A DNA stretch of 10,877 nucleotides. It comes from Litoreibacter sp. (lineage in GTDB: Bacteria > Pseudomonadota > Alphaproteobacteria > Rhodobacterales > Rhodobacteraceae). The position numbers and the translations under genes are program-made. The notes under the pieces are model-generated. The model saw only the letters and a program-made list of their open reading frames with translations. It did no database searches and was not told the DNA's origin. The stretch's first letter is position 1. Each line of letters opens with the position of its first letter. This document shows, in pieces, positions 1-7,310 of this stretch. Where the stretch lies: the NCBI GenBank assembly GCA_013042765.1, contig JABDPP010000215.1, positions 1 to 10,877 on the forward strand, written 5' to 3'.

Positions 1-573
1 ATGGAATACGGGTGTGTCCTCGTCATTCTTGTAGGTTTCAGAGGTGTAAGGAATGACCTCCTTGGAAAAATAAAGCGCTTGTCGCTCCCGCCCGAACACC
101 GCAGTCGTGCCCCCGACGCGACCCGCGCGACGATCCTCCAGAAGATTGTTCAGAACCACCCCGTCACATCGCAGAACCGGTGTTGCGACACCGGCTTCAG
201 GATCGGCTTTCAGCCCTTCCACGAGGTCTTCGATAAACCATGATGGCGTGAGTGGCGCATCACCTTGCAGGTTCACGATCACGTCAAATCTATCGCCCAG
301 CGCGTGTGCAGCTTCGGCGCAACGCTCCGTCCCATTGGCGCAACTGGCAGATGTCATTACTACTTCTGCCCCAAAGGCGGATGCAGCGTCCCGGATCCGG
401 TCGTCATCCGTGGCCACGAAGACGGCATCAATCCCGTTCACATCCATCGCCGCTCGCCAGGATCTTTCGATCAAAGAGCGACGGGCCCCTGTTGCTCCCT
501 TAAGTTCAACAAGGGGTTTTCCGGGATACCGGGTAGACGCAAATCGCGCCGGGATGACAATGGCAGTACTCAT
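1..573 (-). CDS. kdsB: KdsB-like cytidylyltransferase (CMP-KDO synthetase family), C-terminus cut by window edge
   Basis: Read by translating the minus strand from the ATG at 573-571; the frame stays open to base 1, giving 191 N-terminal residues. The family (about 250 residues) activates 3-deoxy-manno-octulosonate with CTP in the cytoplasm, for LPS core or for the KDO linker of group 2-type capsules (where the paralogue is KpsU), so roughly 60 residues are missing here. Visible motifs are the nucleotide-binding start IPARFASTRYPGKPL (residues 8-21), ATDDDRI (54-60), GTER (81-84), NLQGDAPLTP (101-110) and YFSKEVIPY near 169-175. Two motifs depart from the usual forms: GTER for SGTDR, and QGDAP for QGDEP. 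A GAAGG Shine-Dalgarno sequence lies 7 bases before the ATG, inside the end of cysQ, and the two genes overlap as ATGA, so coupled translation is likely. The family is clear; KDO as the exact sugar is inferred. Confidence 0.85.
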   Translation of the reverse strand, partial: MSTAIVIPARFASTRYPGKPLVELKGATGARRSLIERSWRAAMDVNGIDAVFVATDDDRIRDAASAFGAEVVMTSASCANGTERCAEAAHALGDRFDVIVNLQGDAPLTPSWFIEDLVEGLKADPEAGVATPVLRCDGVVLNNLLEDRRAGRVGGTTAVFGRERQALYFSKEVIPYTSETYKNDEDTPVFH

Positions 574-1370
574 AGCGGTGCCTTCAATTCCACACCTGGG
601 GCATAGGCAATGAAGAAAGAGTTCTCATACTCCGGTTTCCCGTATTTGAAGGTACTGAGATCATCGAACCTGACCATCTTCCCTCCCGCACCACGCAGAA
701 TCGCATCGCCAGCGGCTGTGTCCCATTCCATCGTGCGCCCCAGTCGCGGATAGAGATCAGCTTCACCAGCCGCGACAAGGCAGAACTTTAGCGAAGACCC
801 GGCACTTGTCATGTCCTCAACTTGATACTGGCCGATATAGGCGTCCGTGGCGGCATCCCGGTGGGACTTCGATGCCACGACAACCAGATCATCATTGTTG
901 GGCTCGGAAACAGACACCGGTTTTATGGCGCCCTGAACGTCCACGTCGAAGGCGCCGACCTCCTCTACCGAGCGGCCCGCTTCATCCGTGTAGAACAGAC
1001 GCCCGATCGCCGGAGCATAGACAACGCCGCGTACAGGGACTCCGTTTTCCACATAGGCGATATTGACCGTGAACTCCCCGCGACGGTTCACGAACTCCTT
1101 AGTCCCGTCGAGAGGGTCTACGATGATGAAACGCTCGGCCGATTGACTGTGCGAGGCGGCGTGTTCTTCCGTGACAACGAGCGTGTCTGGAAATGCAGAC
1201 GTCAGCCCGGCAAGAATATGCGCATCAGCCGCCTCATCGGCATCGGTGACAGGGCTGTCATCCGACTTCACCCGAATGTCGAAATCATCGGCGTTGTAGA
1301 TGTCCATGATGATGTCGCCGGCTTCCAGCGCCAGTTTTCGAAATACCTCGACCAGTCGTTTCTGATCCAA
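570..1370 (-). CDS. cysQ: CysQ-type 3'(2'),5'-bisphosphate nucleotidase / inositol monophosphatase family
   Basis: A 266-residue Mg-dependent phosphatase. The family signatures are E69 in VTEEH, the metal-binding DPLDGT at 85-90 followed by KEFV as in CysQ, and the second signature EWDTAAGDA with D217. CysQ removes the 3' phosphate from PAP (adenosine 3',5'-bisphosphate), the by-product of PAPS-using sulfate assimilation and of sulfotransferases. Related members act on inositol phosphates, so substrate choice is not proven. The start is a TTG at 1370, supported by a strong GGAGG ribosome site about 7 bases upstream; the next in-frame ATG is codon 22, inside the conserved N-terminal helix. It overlaps the KdsB-like gene by 4 bases and shares a short divergent promoter region with the permease. 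If the neighbours make a surface polysaccharide, PAP recycling could fit a sulfated polymer, but that is inference. Confidence 0.88.
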   Translation of the reverse strand: MDQKRLVEVFRKLALEAGDIIMDIYNADDFDIRVKSDDSPVTDADEAADAHILAGLTSAFPDTLVVTEEHAASHSQSAERFIIVDPLDGTKEFVNRRGEFTVNIAYVENGVPVRGVVYAPAIGRLFYTDEAGRSVEEVGAFDVDVQGAIKPVSVSEPNNDDLVVVASKSHRDAATDAYIGQYQVEDMTSAGSSLKFCLVAAGEADLYPRLGRTMEWDTAAGDAILRGAGGKMVRFDDLSTFKYGKPEYENSFFIAYAPGVELKAPL

Positions 1371-1391
1371 ACCCCACCTCCCGCAGATTCA

Positions 1392-1420
1392 TTGATTGTT
1401 TTTGCTTCTGCACTTATGCT
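1392..1420 (+). promoter_or_regulatory. Candidate sigma-70 promoter for the ABC-2 permease
   Basis: TTGATT at 1392-1397 and TATGCT at 1415-1420 are separated by 17 bases, each matching four of six consensus positions, about 75 bases before the permease ATG. A second candidate for cysQ lies on the other strand: TTGCCG (1441-1436) and CATAAG (1418-1413), also 17 bases apart. The two -10 boxes overlap, so the two genes might compete for polymerase. Called by pattern only. Confidence 0.35.
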
Positions 1421-1495
1421 TCGTAGCCAATGGAACGGCAAGTTTTCTGACGCAAATGATCAGGACACCGTTCGTGGATTACGGGCTTTCACACG

Positions 1496-2317
1496 ATGTT
1501 CTCGACTGAAGAGCGTACAACCAATTTCCGGTCAGCCCTGGGCTTGCTGGAACTGATTTACGTCGCAACGGTCCGAAGTACACGCAAATCGCATCGAAAC
1601 GCGCTGGTTGGCCTGATCTCCAACATGTTCCAGACCATGATTCTGGTAGCCGTCTTCTTTGTGTTCATCGAGGTGCTCGGAATGCGATCGATGGCGGTAA
1701 GGGGAGATTTCATACTCTACCTATTGTCCGGAATTTTTCTTTTCATGACGCATATCAAAGCCGTTGGCGCAGTGGCTGGAGCAGAAGGTCCGACATCAGC
1801 GATGATGCTTCATGCGCCGATGAACACTGCGATCGCAATTGCGTCCGGGGCTCTGGCCTCACTGTATATCCAGACACTGTCGGCGGCGGCAGTCCTCTTT
1901 ATCGTGCATGTCGCGTGGCGCCCCGTCGAAATTCATGATCCTGTGGGTACAGTTGCAATGTTCCTGCTGGCCTGGGGATCGGGCGCGGCTGTCGGTATGG
2001 TTTTCCTGGCGATCCGACCGTTTCTGCCGGGGCTCTCGGGTCTGGCGAGCACAATTTACCGACGCGCCAATATGGTTGCGTCCGGGAAGATGTTCCTTGC
2101 CAATACACTCTCCACCAGCATGCTGGCCATGTTCGACTGGAACCCGCTGTTTCACATCATTGATCAGGCCAGGGGATTTGCGTTCATCAACTACAATCCC
2201 ATGCACACCTCCATCGGCTACCCCGTCAAAGTCGCAATCGTCCTTTTGATGATTGGCCTCATGGGAGAGTTCTACGGGCGCAAGCATGCCTCGCTCAGTT
2301 GGAGCGCGGGCAAGTAA
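1496..2317 (+). CDS. ABC-2 type transporter permease, KpsM/Wzm-like polysaccharide export family
   Basis: A 273-residue inner-membrane protein with about six hydrophobic segments: near residues 40-65, 72-95, 108-138, 146-170, a weaker one around 172-200, and 240-262. A charged N-terminal part (ATVRSTRKSHRNA) precedes the first segment, as in ABC-2 permeases. The late motif WNPLFHIIDQARGF resembles the NP-x-x-H-x-x-E/D-x-x-R segment of capsule and O-antigen export permeases. Such permeases work with a separate ATPase (KpsT/Wzt type) to move lipid-linked polysaccharide across the inner membrane; no ATPase gene lies in this window. The KdsB-like gene next door supports a capsule or LPS role because group 2-type capsules use a KDO linker. 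The ATG at 1496 has no strong ribosome site. It ends 8 bases from the convergent alkB stop. The exported substrate is unknown. Confidence 0.78.
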   Translation: MFSTEERTTNFRSALGLLELIYVATVRSTRKSHRNALVGLISNMFQTMILVAVFFVFIEVLGMRSMAVRGDFILYLLSGIFLFMTHIKAVGAVAGAEGPTSAMMLHAPMNTAIAIASGALASLYIQTLSAAAVLFIVHVAWRPVEIHDPVGTVAMFLLAWGSGAAVGMVFLAIRPFLPGLSGLASTIYRRANMVASGKMFLANTLSTSMLAMFDWNPLFHIIDQARGFAFINYNPMHTSIGYPVKVAIVLLMIGLMGEFYGRKHASLSWSAGK

Positions 2318-2325
2318 CCCCGATC

Positions 2326-2952
2326 CTAATCGACCACTCGCAAAGTGAGATTGATCCGACCGCCTTTTGGCAGAAGTGTCGATGATCCGTACCTGATCCG
2401 GTCGATGCCATGATAGGTCAGTCGCGCCGCGCCACCCATCACCACGACATCTCCCGACCTGAGCCAAATGCTCTCCGTCTTTCCACCACGCGTTTCATTG
2501 CCGATCCGAAAAAGCGCGTCGTCGCCCAGCGACACGGATACGACAGGCCAGGTGAGATCCTTCTCGTCCTTGTCCTGATGCATGCCCATCTTCGCGTTCT
2601 CACCGTAGAAATTGACCAGGCAGCTTTGCGGGGATCGCGTCACTCCGGAGATGTGATCCCAGATATCAAGAACAGACGCAGGGATCTCCGGCCAACTCTG
2701 ACCTTTTGGATGGGTACTTGTGTACCGGTATCCCGTCCTGTCGGAAAACCAACCTAACTCGCCCGCCGAAGTCATTCGAACGGACATTGGCTTGCCATAA
2801 GGCGTCTGCGGCGCGAAGAATGGCGCATCTCGTGTCAGGGCACGCAAGTCAGCCACGAGCGCCTCTTGGACGTCACGCTGCAAGAGCCCTTCAAAGATCC
2901 GGAACCCTCGGACCACGACGGTCGGTTTCGGCGCTGCCTGCATATTGCTCAT
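2326..2952 (-). CDS. alkB: AlkB-type 2-oxoglutarate/Fe(II)-dependent DNA dealkylation dioxygenase
   Basis: A 208-residue protein, close to the usual length of AlkB (about 216). It oxidatively removes methyl lesions such as 1-methyladenine and 3-methylcytosine from DNA or RNA using Fe(II), O2 and 2-oxoglutarate. The iron ligands are seen as H125-x-D127 in MHQDKDE and as H181 in TYHGIDR. The 2-oxoglutarate-binding C-terminus is R199-x-N201-x-T203-x-R205, matching the RxNxTxR pattern of E. coli Alk[15 protein letters not shown] is the typical core strand, and the N-terminal lid is present. The start at 2952 is favoured by AGGAGG (2968-2963) ten bases upstream; a second ATG at codon 4 is too far from that site. 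The gene is alone in its orientation, convergent with the permease and divergent from dnaK across 201 bases. No Ada-type regulator or Ada site was seen. Confidence 0.95.
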   Translation of the reverse strand: MSNMQAAPKPTVVVRGFRIFEGLLQRDVQEALVADLRALTRDAPFFAPQTPYGKPMSVRMTSAGELGWFSDRTGYRYTSTHPKGQSWPEIPASVLDIWDHISGVTRSPQSCLVNFYGENAKMGMHQDKDEKDLTWPVVSVSLGDDALFRIGNETRGGKTESIWLRSGDVVVMGGAARLTYHGIDRIRYGSSTLLPKGGRINLTLRVVD

Positions 2953-3015
2953 CCCGCGTTTTCCTCCTGTTCATCGCGATTCTCACAAAAACGCGAGATT
3001 CCAGTCACCCAGCGC

Positions 3016-3045
3016 CTTGCAGGCCCTGATACCGGTCCTTATATA
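3016..3045 (+). promoter_or_regulatory. Heat-shock-like promoter of dnaK
   Basis: CTTGCA at 3016-3021 and CTTATAT at 3038-3044 give TTG, 18 bases, then a full match to CYTATNT, the form I recall for alphaproteobacterial RpoH promoters. The same bases also read as a sigma-70 site (TTGCAG, 17 bases, TATATA), so housekeeping and heat-shock polymerases could both use it. Transcription would start near 3051, leaving a leader of about 100 bases before dnaK. No CIRCE inverted repeat (TTAGCACTC/GAGTGCTAA) is present nearby. Confidence 0.6.
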
Positions 3046-3058
3046 CCCCTCGAACTCC

Positions 3059-3078
3059 GGTCGGGGTACGCCCCGGTC
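3059..3078 (+). promoter_or_regulatory. GC-rich hairpin at the start of the dnaK leader
   Basis: CGGGG (3062-3066) and CCCCG (3071-3075) form a perfect stem around the tetraloop TACG. It can be extended by two G-U pairs and one G-C pair to 3059-3078. It would lie within the first 30 bases of the predicted dnaK mRNA. Such a 5' stem could protect the message from decay or hold a regulatory structure; no function is shown by sequence alone. The motif CCGGTC occurs three times around it (3032, 3057, 3073). Confidence 0.45.
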
Positions 3079-3153
3079 AACCTGGGATCGGAGAGCAGGG
3101 GCCATAACGGACCTGTTTTCCTCAACATCGCCGCAATGAAAGGACCCGAGCAT

Positions 3154-5079
3154 ATGGCAAAAGTCATCGGTATAGACCTTGGTACAACGAACTCTTGCGT
3201 TGCAATCATGGATGGCGCCCAACCCCGCGTTATTGAGAACGCCGAGGGTGCGCGCACAACCCCTTCGATCGTCGCCTTCACGGATGACGAGCGTCTGGTC
3301 GGCCAAGCCGCAAAACGGCAGGCTGTTACCAACCCCTCCAACACTATTTTTGCCGTCAAGCGCCTGATCGGGCGTCGGTTCGACGACGCCGATATCGCCA
3401 AAGACAAAAAGAACATGCCGTTCGAAGTTATCAACGGCGGCAACGGTGACGCATGGGTGGAAGCCAGTGGAGAGAAGTACTCGCCGAGCCAGATCTCCGC
3501 ATTCATCCTCCAGAAAATGAAGGAAACCGCCGAGAGCTATCTTGGCGAAGACGTGACGCAAGCCGTCATCACCGTGCCTGCATATTTCAACGACGCACAG
3601 CGTCAGGCAACCAAGGACGCTGGCAAGATCGCCGGCCTCGAAGTTCTGCGGATCATCAACGAACCGACCGCTGCCGCGCTTGCCTATGGCCTCGACAAGA
3701 AAGAGACCAAGACGATCGCGGTCTATGACCTTGGTGGTGGTACCTTTGATATTACCATCCTCGAAATCGACGATGGCCTGTTCGAAGTTAAGTCGACCAA
3801 TGGCGACACCTTCCTGGGTGGTGAGGACTTCGACATGCGGATTGTCAGCTACCTTGCTGACGAGTTCAAAAAGGAAAACGGCGTCGACCTGACCAAGGAC
3901 AAGATGGCACTGCAGCGTCTGAAAGAGGCCGCTGAGAAGGCCAAGATCGAACTCTCGTCCAGCCAGCAGACCGAGATCAACCAGCCGTTCATCTCGATGG
4001 ATCCGAATGGCGGCCAGCCGCTGCACATGGTCATGAAGCTGACGCGTGCCAAGCTGGAATCGCTGGTCTCCGACCTGATCAAGAACTCCATCAAGCCCTG
4101 TAAAGAAGCCCTGAAGGACGCCGGTCTGTCGACCAGCGATATTGATGAGGTTGTCCTCGTCGGTGGTATGACCCGGATGCCCCGTGTCATGGAAGAGGTG
4201 TCCAAGTTCTTCGGCAAAGAGCCGAACAAAGGTGTGAACCCCGATGAGGTTGTTGCCATGGGCGCCGCCATTCAGGCCGGTGTTCTGCAGGGTGACGTCA
4301 AGGACGTGGTCCTTCTCGACGTCACACCCCTGTCGCTCGGCATTGAGACACTGGGTGGCGTGTTCACCCGCCTGATCGACCGCAACACGACGATCCCGAC
4401 GAAGAAGTCGCAGATCTTCTCCACCGCGGAAGACAACCAGAATGCCGTGACACTCCGCGTGTTCCAGGGCGAACGCGAGATGGCGTCTGACAACAAGATG
4501 CTTGGCCAGTTCAATCTCGAAGAGATCCCGCCCGCACCGCGCGGCCTGCCCCAGATCGAGGTGACCTTCGACATCGATGCCAACGGCATCGTGACCGTCG
4601 GCGCCAAGGACAAAGGCACAGGCAAAGAGCAGGCGATCACCATCCAGGCCTCCGGTGGATTGTCGGATGATGACATTGAGCAAATGGTCAAAGATGCCGA
4701 GGCGAACGCCGAAGCCGACGCCGAGCGCAAGGAACTGGTTGAAGCCAAGAACCAGGCCGAAAGCCTGATCCACGGCACCAAGAAGTCGCTGGAAGATCAT
4801 GGCGATAAGGTCGACGGATCCACCGTGGAAGTGATCGAACTGGCGATCAAGGCTCTGGAGGAAACTCTCGAAACCGAAGACGCCGGTAAGATCAAGGGTG
4901 GCATCCAGAACCTGACCGATGCGGCCATGAAGCTTGGTGAAGCCATCTACAAGGCACAGCAGGAAGAAACCGCGTCGGCCGAACCTGGGGAAGGCGGCGG
5001 CGAAGAAAACCCGCGCGGTGTTGACGAAGATATCGTTGATGCCGACTTCGAAGATCTCGAGGACGACAAGCGCGCCTGA
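3154..5079 (+). CDS. dnaK: Molecular chaperone DnaK (Hsp70)
   Basis: A 641-residue Hsp70, full length for the family. The ATP-driven chaperone binds exposed hydrophobic segments of client proteins with DnaJ and GrpE. The N-terminal ATPase domain begins [11 protein letters not shown] (residues 4-14, phosphate 1), with [10 protein letters not shown] at 190-199 (phosphate 2) and [11 protein letters not shown] (adenosine region) further on. The hydrophobic interdomain linker ends at D389, directly before [13 protein letters not shown] of the substrate-binding domain. The helical lid follows, and the acidic tail [17 protein letters not shown] closes the protein. The start is the ATG at 3154, giving the canonical [10 protein letters not shown], with AAAGGA at 3139-3144, nine bases upstream. 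The reading frame is open for another 96 codons upstream, but that stretch covers the promoter and antisense alkB and is not coding. It is first in an operon with dnaJ, 78 bases away. Confidence 0.98.
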   Translation: MAKVIGIDLGTTNSCVAIMDGAQPRVIENAEGARTTPSIVAFTDDERLVGQAAKRQAVTNPSNTIFAVKRLIGRRFDDADIAKDKKNMPFEVINGGNGDAWVEASGEKYSPSQISAFILQKMKETAESYLGEDVTQAVITVPAYFNDAQRQATKDAGKIAGLEVLRIINEPTAAALAYGLDKKETKTIAVYDLGGGTFDITILEIDDGLFEVKSTNGDTFLGGEDFDMRIVSYLADEFKKENGVDLTKDKMALQRLKEAAEKAKIELSSSQQTEINQPFISMDPNGGQPLHMVMKLTRAKLESLVSDLIKNSIKPCKEALKDAGLSTSDIDEVVLVGGMTRMPRVMEEVSKFFGKEPNKGVNPDEVVAMGAAIQAGVLQGDVKDVVLLDVTPLSLGIETLGGVFTRLIDRNTTIPTKKSQIFSTAEDNQNAVTLRVFQGEREMASDNKMLGQFNLEEIPPAPRGLPQIEVTFDIDANGIVTVGAKDKGTGKEQAITIQASGGLSDDDIEQMVKDAEANAEADAERKELVEAKNQAESLIHGTKKSLEDHGDKVDGSTVEVIELAIKALEETLETEDAGKIKGGIQNLTDAAMKLGEAIYKAQQEETASAEPGEGGGEENPRGVDEDIVDADFEDLEDDKRA

Positions 5080-5098
5080 TTAGCGCGACGAGACGCAC

Positions 5099-5130
5099 GA
5101 AGCCGGTCTGTTTTTGCTCAGGCCGGCTTC
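5099..5130 (+). promoter_or_regulatory. 12-pair hairpin between dnaK and dnaJ
   Basis: GAAGCCGGTCTG (5099-5110) and CAGGCCGGCTTC (5119-5130) pair over 12 positions with one G-U, around an 8-base loop that holds five T residues. It begins 19 bases after the dnaK stop and ends 27 bases before the dnaJ ATG. The bases after the stem (CGCGTTTC) are not a T run, so it is a poor terminator. It is better read as a partial terminator or mRNA-stabilising stem giving more DnaK than DnaJ. The structure is clear; the function is inferred. Confidence 0.6.
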
Positions 5131-5157
5131 CGCGTTTCAGCAAAAGGCTGACGATAT

Positions 5158-6306
5158 ATGGCAAAACGTGATTACTACGATGTTCTGGGTGTCGGGAAAA
5201 ACGCCTCTCCGGAGGAGTTGAAGAAAGCCTATCGTACCAAAGCCAAGGAACTGCACCCTGACCGGAATTCCGACAATCCGGATGCGGAATCGCAGTTCAA
5301 GGAAGCTAACGAAGCCTATGAGATCCTGAAGGACGCCGAAAAGAAAGCGGCCTATGACCGTTTTGGGCATGCAGCATTTGAAGGCGGCATGGGCGGCGGA
5401 CCCCGCCCGGGGGGTGGCCCCGGCCAGGGCGATTTTGCCAGTGCGTTTTCCGACGTATTCGAAGATTTGTTCGGCGACTTCATGGGCGGAGGCGGTCAAC
5501 GCTCCGGCCGTGGGCGAGCCTCACGGGGATCCGACCTGCGCTACAACCTGCGCGTTGATCTTGAAGAAGCCTACACCGGTGTTCAGAAAGCAATTTCGGT
5601 GCCGACTTCCGTTTCTTGCTCCGCTTGTGACGGAACCGGTGCGGAGAGTGGCTCCGAGCCGCAAACATGTCCGACCTGTTCGGGCATCGGGAAGGTTCGG
5701 GCTCAACAAGGGTTCTTCACAGTCGAACGGACCTGTCCGACCTGCTCGGGTATCGGCCAGATTATTAACAACCCCTGCCAGTCATGTGGCGGCGTTGGCC
5801 GTGAGCACAAAGAACGCTCGCTCAGCGTTAACATTCCGGCAGGCGTAGAGACCGGCACCCGTATCCGGCTTGCCGGTGAAGGTGAAGCCGGCATGCGTGG
5901 TGGCCCTTCAGGTGATCTCTATATTTTCATTGAGGTGCAGGAGCACGAGCTTTTCGAGCGCGATGGTACGGACCTGTTCTGTCGTGTTCCGGTTGCGATG
6001 ACGACTGCCGCGATCGGCGGCGATGTTGAAGTCCCGACCATTGATGGTGGCCGGAGCCGGGTAAAAGTGCCGGCCGGTAGCCAATCGGGTCGTCAAATGC
6101 GATTGCGCAACAAGGGCATGCCCGCCCTGCGCGGCGGCGGGGCCGGTGACATGTTCATCGAACTTGCTGTTGAAACACCGGTCAATCTGACCGCAAAGCA
6201 GAAAGAGCTGCTGCGCGAGTTCGAAAAGCTGAGCGAGGAGAACAACCCTCAGCTCTCCAAGTTTTTCTCGAAGGTGAAATCCTTCTGGGACGAGATGAAA
6301 AGCTAA
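5158..6306 (+). CDS. dnaJ: Chaperone protein DnaJ (Hsp40, type A)
   Basis: A 382-residue type A J-protein, the usual length. It delivers unfolded clients to DnaK and stimulates its ATPase. The J domain (about residues 1-70) carries the catalytic HPD at 33-35. A Gly/Phe-rich linker follows (about 75-120, [16 protein letters not shown]). Four zinc-binding CxxCxGxG repeats lie at 154-161, 171-178, 193-200 and 207-214; the second and third are identical (CPTCSGIG). The C-terminal substrate-binding beta domains include [11 protein letters not shown], and [13 protein letters not shown] lies near the end. The ATG at 5158 has AAAAGG about 11 bases upstream. It is co-transcribed with dnaK unless the intervening hairpin stops polymerase. 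Its TAA (6304-6306) overlaps the end of the opposing kinase gene by 4 bases. Confidence 0.98.
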   Translation: MAKRDYYDVLGVGKNASPEELKKAYRTKAKELHPDRNSDNPDAESQFKEANEAYEILKDAEKKAAYDRFGHAAFEGGMGGGPRPGGGPGQGDFASAFSDVFEDLFGDFMGGGGQRSGRGRASRGSDLRYNLRVDLEEAYTGVQKAISVPTSVSCSACDGTGAESGSEPQTCPTCSGIGKVRAQQGFFTVERTCPTCSGIGQIINNPCQSCGGVGREHKERSLSVNIPAGVETGTRIRLAGEGEAGMRGGPSGDLYIFIEVQEHELFERDGTDLFCRVPVAMTTAAIGGDVEVPTIDGGRSRVKVPAGSQSGRQMRLRNKGMPALRGGGAGDMFIELAVETPVNLTAKQKELLREFEKLSEENNPQLSKFFSKVKSFWDEMKS

Positions 6307-6317
6307 TCCTGATTAGC
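6302..6317 (-). terminator. Inverted repeat spanning both stop codons of dnaJ and the kinase; possible weak terminator for the kinase
   Basis: GCTAATC (6302-6308) and GATTAGC (6311-6317) are perfect inverted repeats with a 2-base centre (or a 6-pair stem with loop CCTG). On the minus strand the stem is followed by TTTTC, a short T tract, so it could be a weak intrinsic terminator for the kinase. On the plus strand no T run follows. The stem is short and AT-rich, so strength is doubtful. Confidence 0.3.
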
Positions 6318-7178
6318 CAGGAAGTCCTCGACCTCCTCGCTATTGGGAACAACCTCAGACGTTCCCTGCCGCGTGACCTTGATCGCGGCCGCGGCCGCAG
6401 CCCGTTTCATTGCCTTTTCCGATGTCAAACCAGAGTCTATTCCAGCGCAAAAATAACCTGCAAAGCAATCTCCGGCCCCCGTTGTGTCCACGGGTTTAAC
6501 CGCGAAGGCCGCCACATGAACTGTCTGCTCGGAGCGGATTAGGTCGGCGCCGCGCGCGCCCTTGGTCACGAGAAGCTCGGGTGGCAACATCTCGATGGAA
6601 ACCTTGGAAGTTGCCGCCATCAGTTGCTCGTATTCCACCTCGTTCAGGATCATGAGATCCACATGGGGCATTACGGAAACTGCGTCGGCAACGACGAAGG
6701 GCGCAGCTGAATAGGCTATATACAGACCCTTTTTTTGCCCGATCAAAGCGGCTTCAGTCACGAGATTGATCTCGTTTTGCAGCAACAGGAAGTCACCCGC
6801 ACCTGCCCCCGCAAGCCCCTGTTCTATCTGCTCCACCGTCAGCTCGCGGTTTGCACCAGGGAAGATCACAATCGAATTCTCTCCTGAGGCCTCGACATTG
6901 ATGATCGCGTGACCCGTGGGCGCGTCCAGAACGGCAACGTGATCGCAGTTCAATCCTTGGGAGGACAGTTGCTCAATAGCCCATACCCCATCCTGACCAA
7001 CCGCACCGATATGCGTAACGTCCGCCCCCGCGCATAAAGCCGCAATTGACTGATTGGCTCCCTTTCCCCCCAATCCACGCTCAAAGGACGTCGCCGTCAG
7101 GGTCTCACCCCGGCGCGGCAGATCAGTGAGGTAGTAGAAAAAATCAGCGTTGATGGAGCCGGCATTGAAAATCGCCAT
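6303..7178 (-). CDS. rbsK: Ribokinase-like sugar kinase (PfkB family)
   Basis: A 291-residue PfkB-family kinase, slightly shorter than typical ribokinase (about 300-310). Ribokinase phosphorylates D-ribose at O5 with ATP to feed the pentose phosphate pathway. The sugar-binding start GSINADF (7-13) and GGKGANQ (37-43) are seen. [10 protein letters not shown] precedes the anion-hole motif DTTGAGD at 231-237, in which D237 is the catalytic base. The pairing of LPRRGETL with GGKGANQ is typical of RbsK rather than of fructokinase or adenosine kinase, but related substrates cannot be excluded. The ATG at 7178 has GAGGTG about 8 bases upstream. No ribose transporter or ribose repressor is adjacent, so it is probably transcribed alone from the 132-base spacer facing mutS. 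Its TAG overlaps the end of dnaJ by 4 bases. Confidence 0.88.
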   Translation of the reverse strand: MAIFNAGSINADFFYYLTDLPRRGETLTATSFERGLGGKGANQSIAALCAGADVTHIGAVGQDGVWAIEQLSSQGLNCDHVAVLDAPTGHAIINVEASGENSIVIFPGANRELTVEQIEQGLAGAGAGDFLLLQNEINLVTEAALIGQKKGLYIAYSAAPFVVADAVSVMPHVDLMILNEVEYEQLMAATSKVSIEMLPPELLVTKGARGADLIRSEQTVHVAAFAVKPVDTTGAGDCFAGYFCAGIDSGLTSEKAMKRAAAAAAIKVTRQGTSEVVPNSEEVEDFLANQD

Positions 7179-7310
7179 TCTCGAGCACCTCTTCGGTTTC
7201 CACCAAGGTTAGAATGCGATGGGGGCGGACCGCAATCGCTCCTGCTTTTGGCTCTTTCACCGGATTCCAAAGATTTGTAGGGTCATGCATAGCGGTACCG
7301 GGGGGTCATT

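Noticed and set aside
822..1556. A 244-codon plus-strand frame antisense to cysQ
   Set aside because: Arginine- and histidine-rich composition with no motif; it lies opposite the well-supported cysQ and runs into the permease start.
2315..2332. Small inverted repeat CGAT/ATCG between the permease and alkB stops
   Set aside because: Four pairs only and no T run on either strand; not a credible terminator.
3119..3144. Possible RNA thermometer pairing TCCT (3119-3122) with AGGA (3141-3144) before dnaK
   Set aside because: Only four pairs can form and the flanks do not extend them, which is too weak to hide the ribosome site convincingly.
2866..3153. A 96-codon in-frame extension upstream of the dnaK ATG
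   Set aside because: It crosses the antisense alkB start and the dnaK promoter. The canonical [10 protein letters not shown] start at 3154 has its own ribosome site, and DnaK does not carry such an extension.
2983..4800. A 605-codon open frame antisense to dnaK
   Set aside because: It mirrors dnaK codons on the opposite strand and has no recognisable domain. Long antisense frames are common opposite GC-biased, highly expressed genes.
7179..7310. Promoters for mutS or the kinase in their shared spacer
   Set aside because: Only poor -35/-10 pairs were found on either strand (such as TTGGCT with AGATTT), so none is called.
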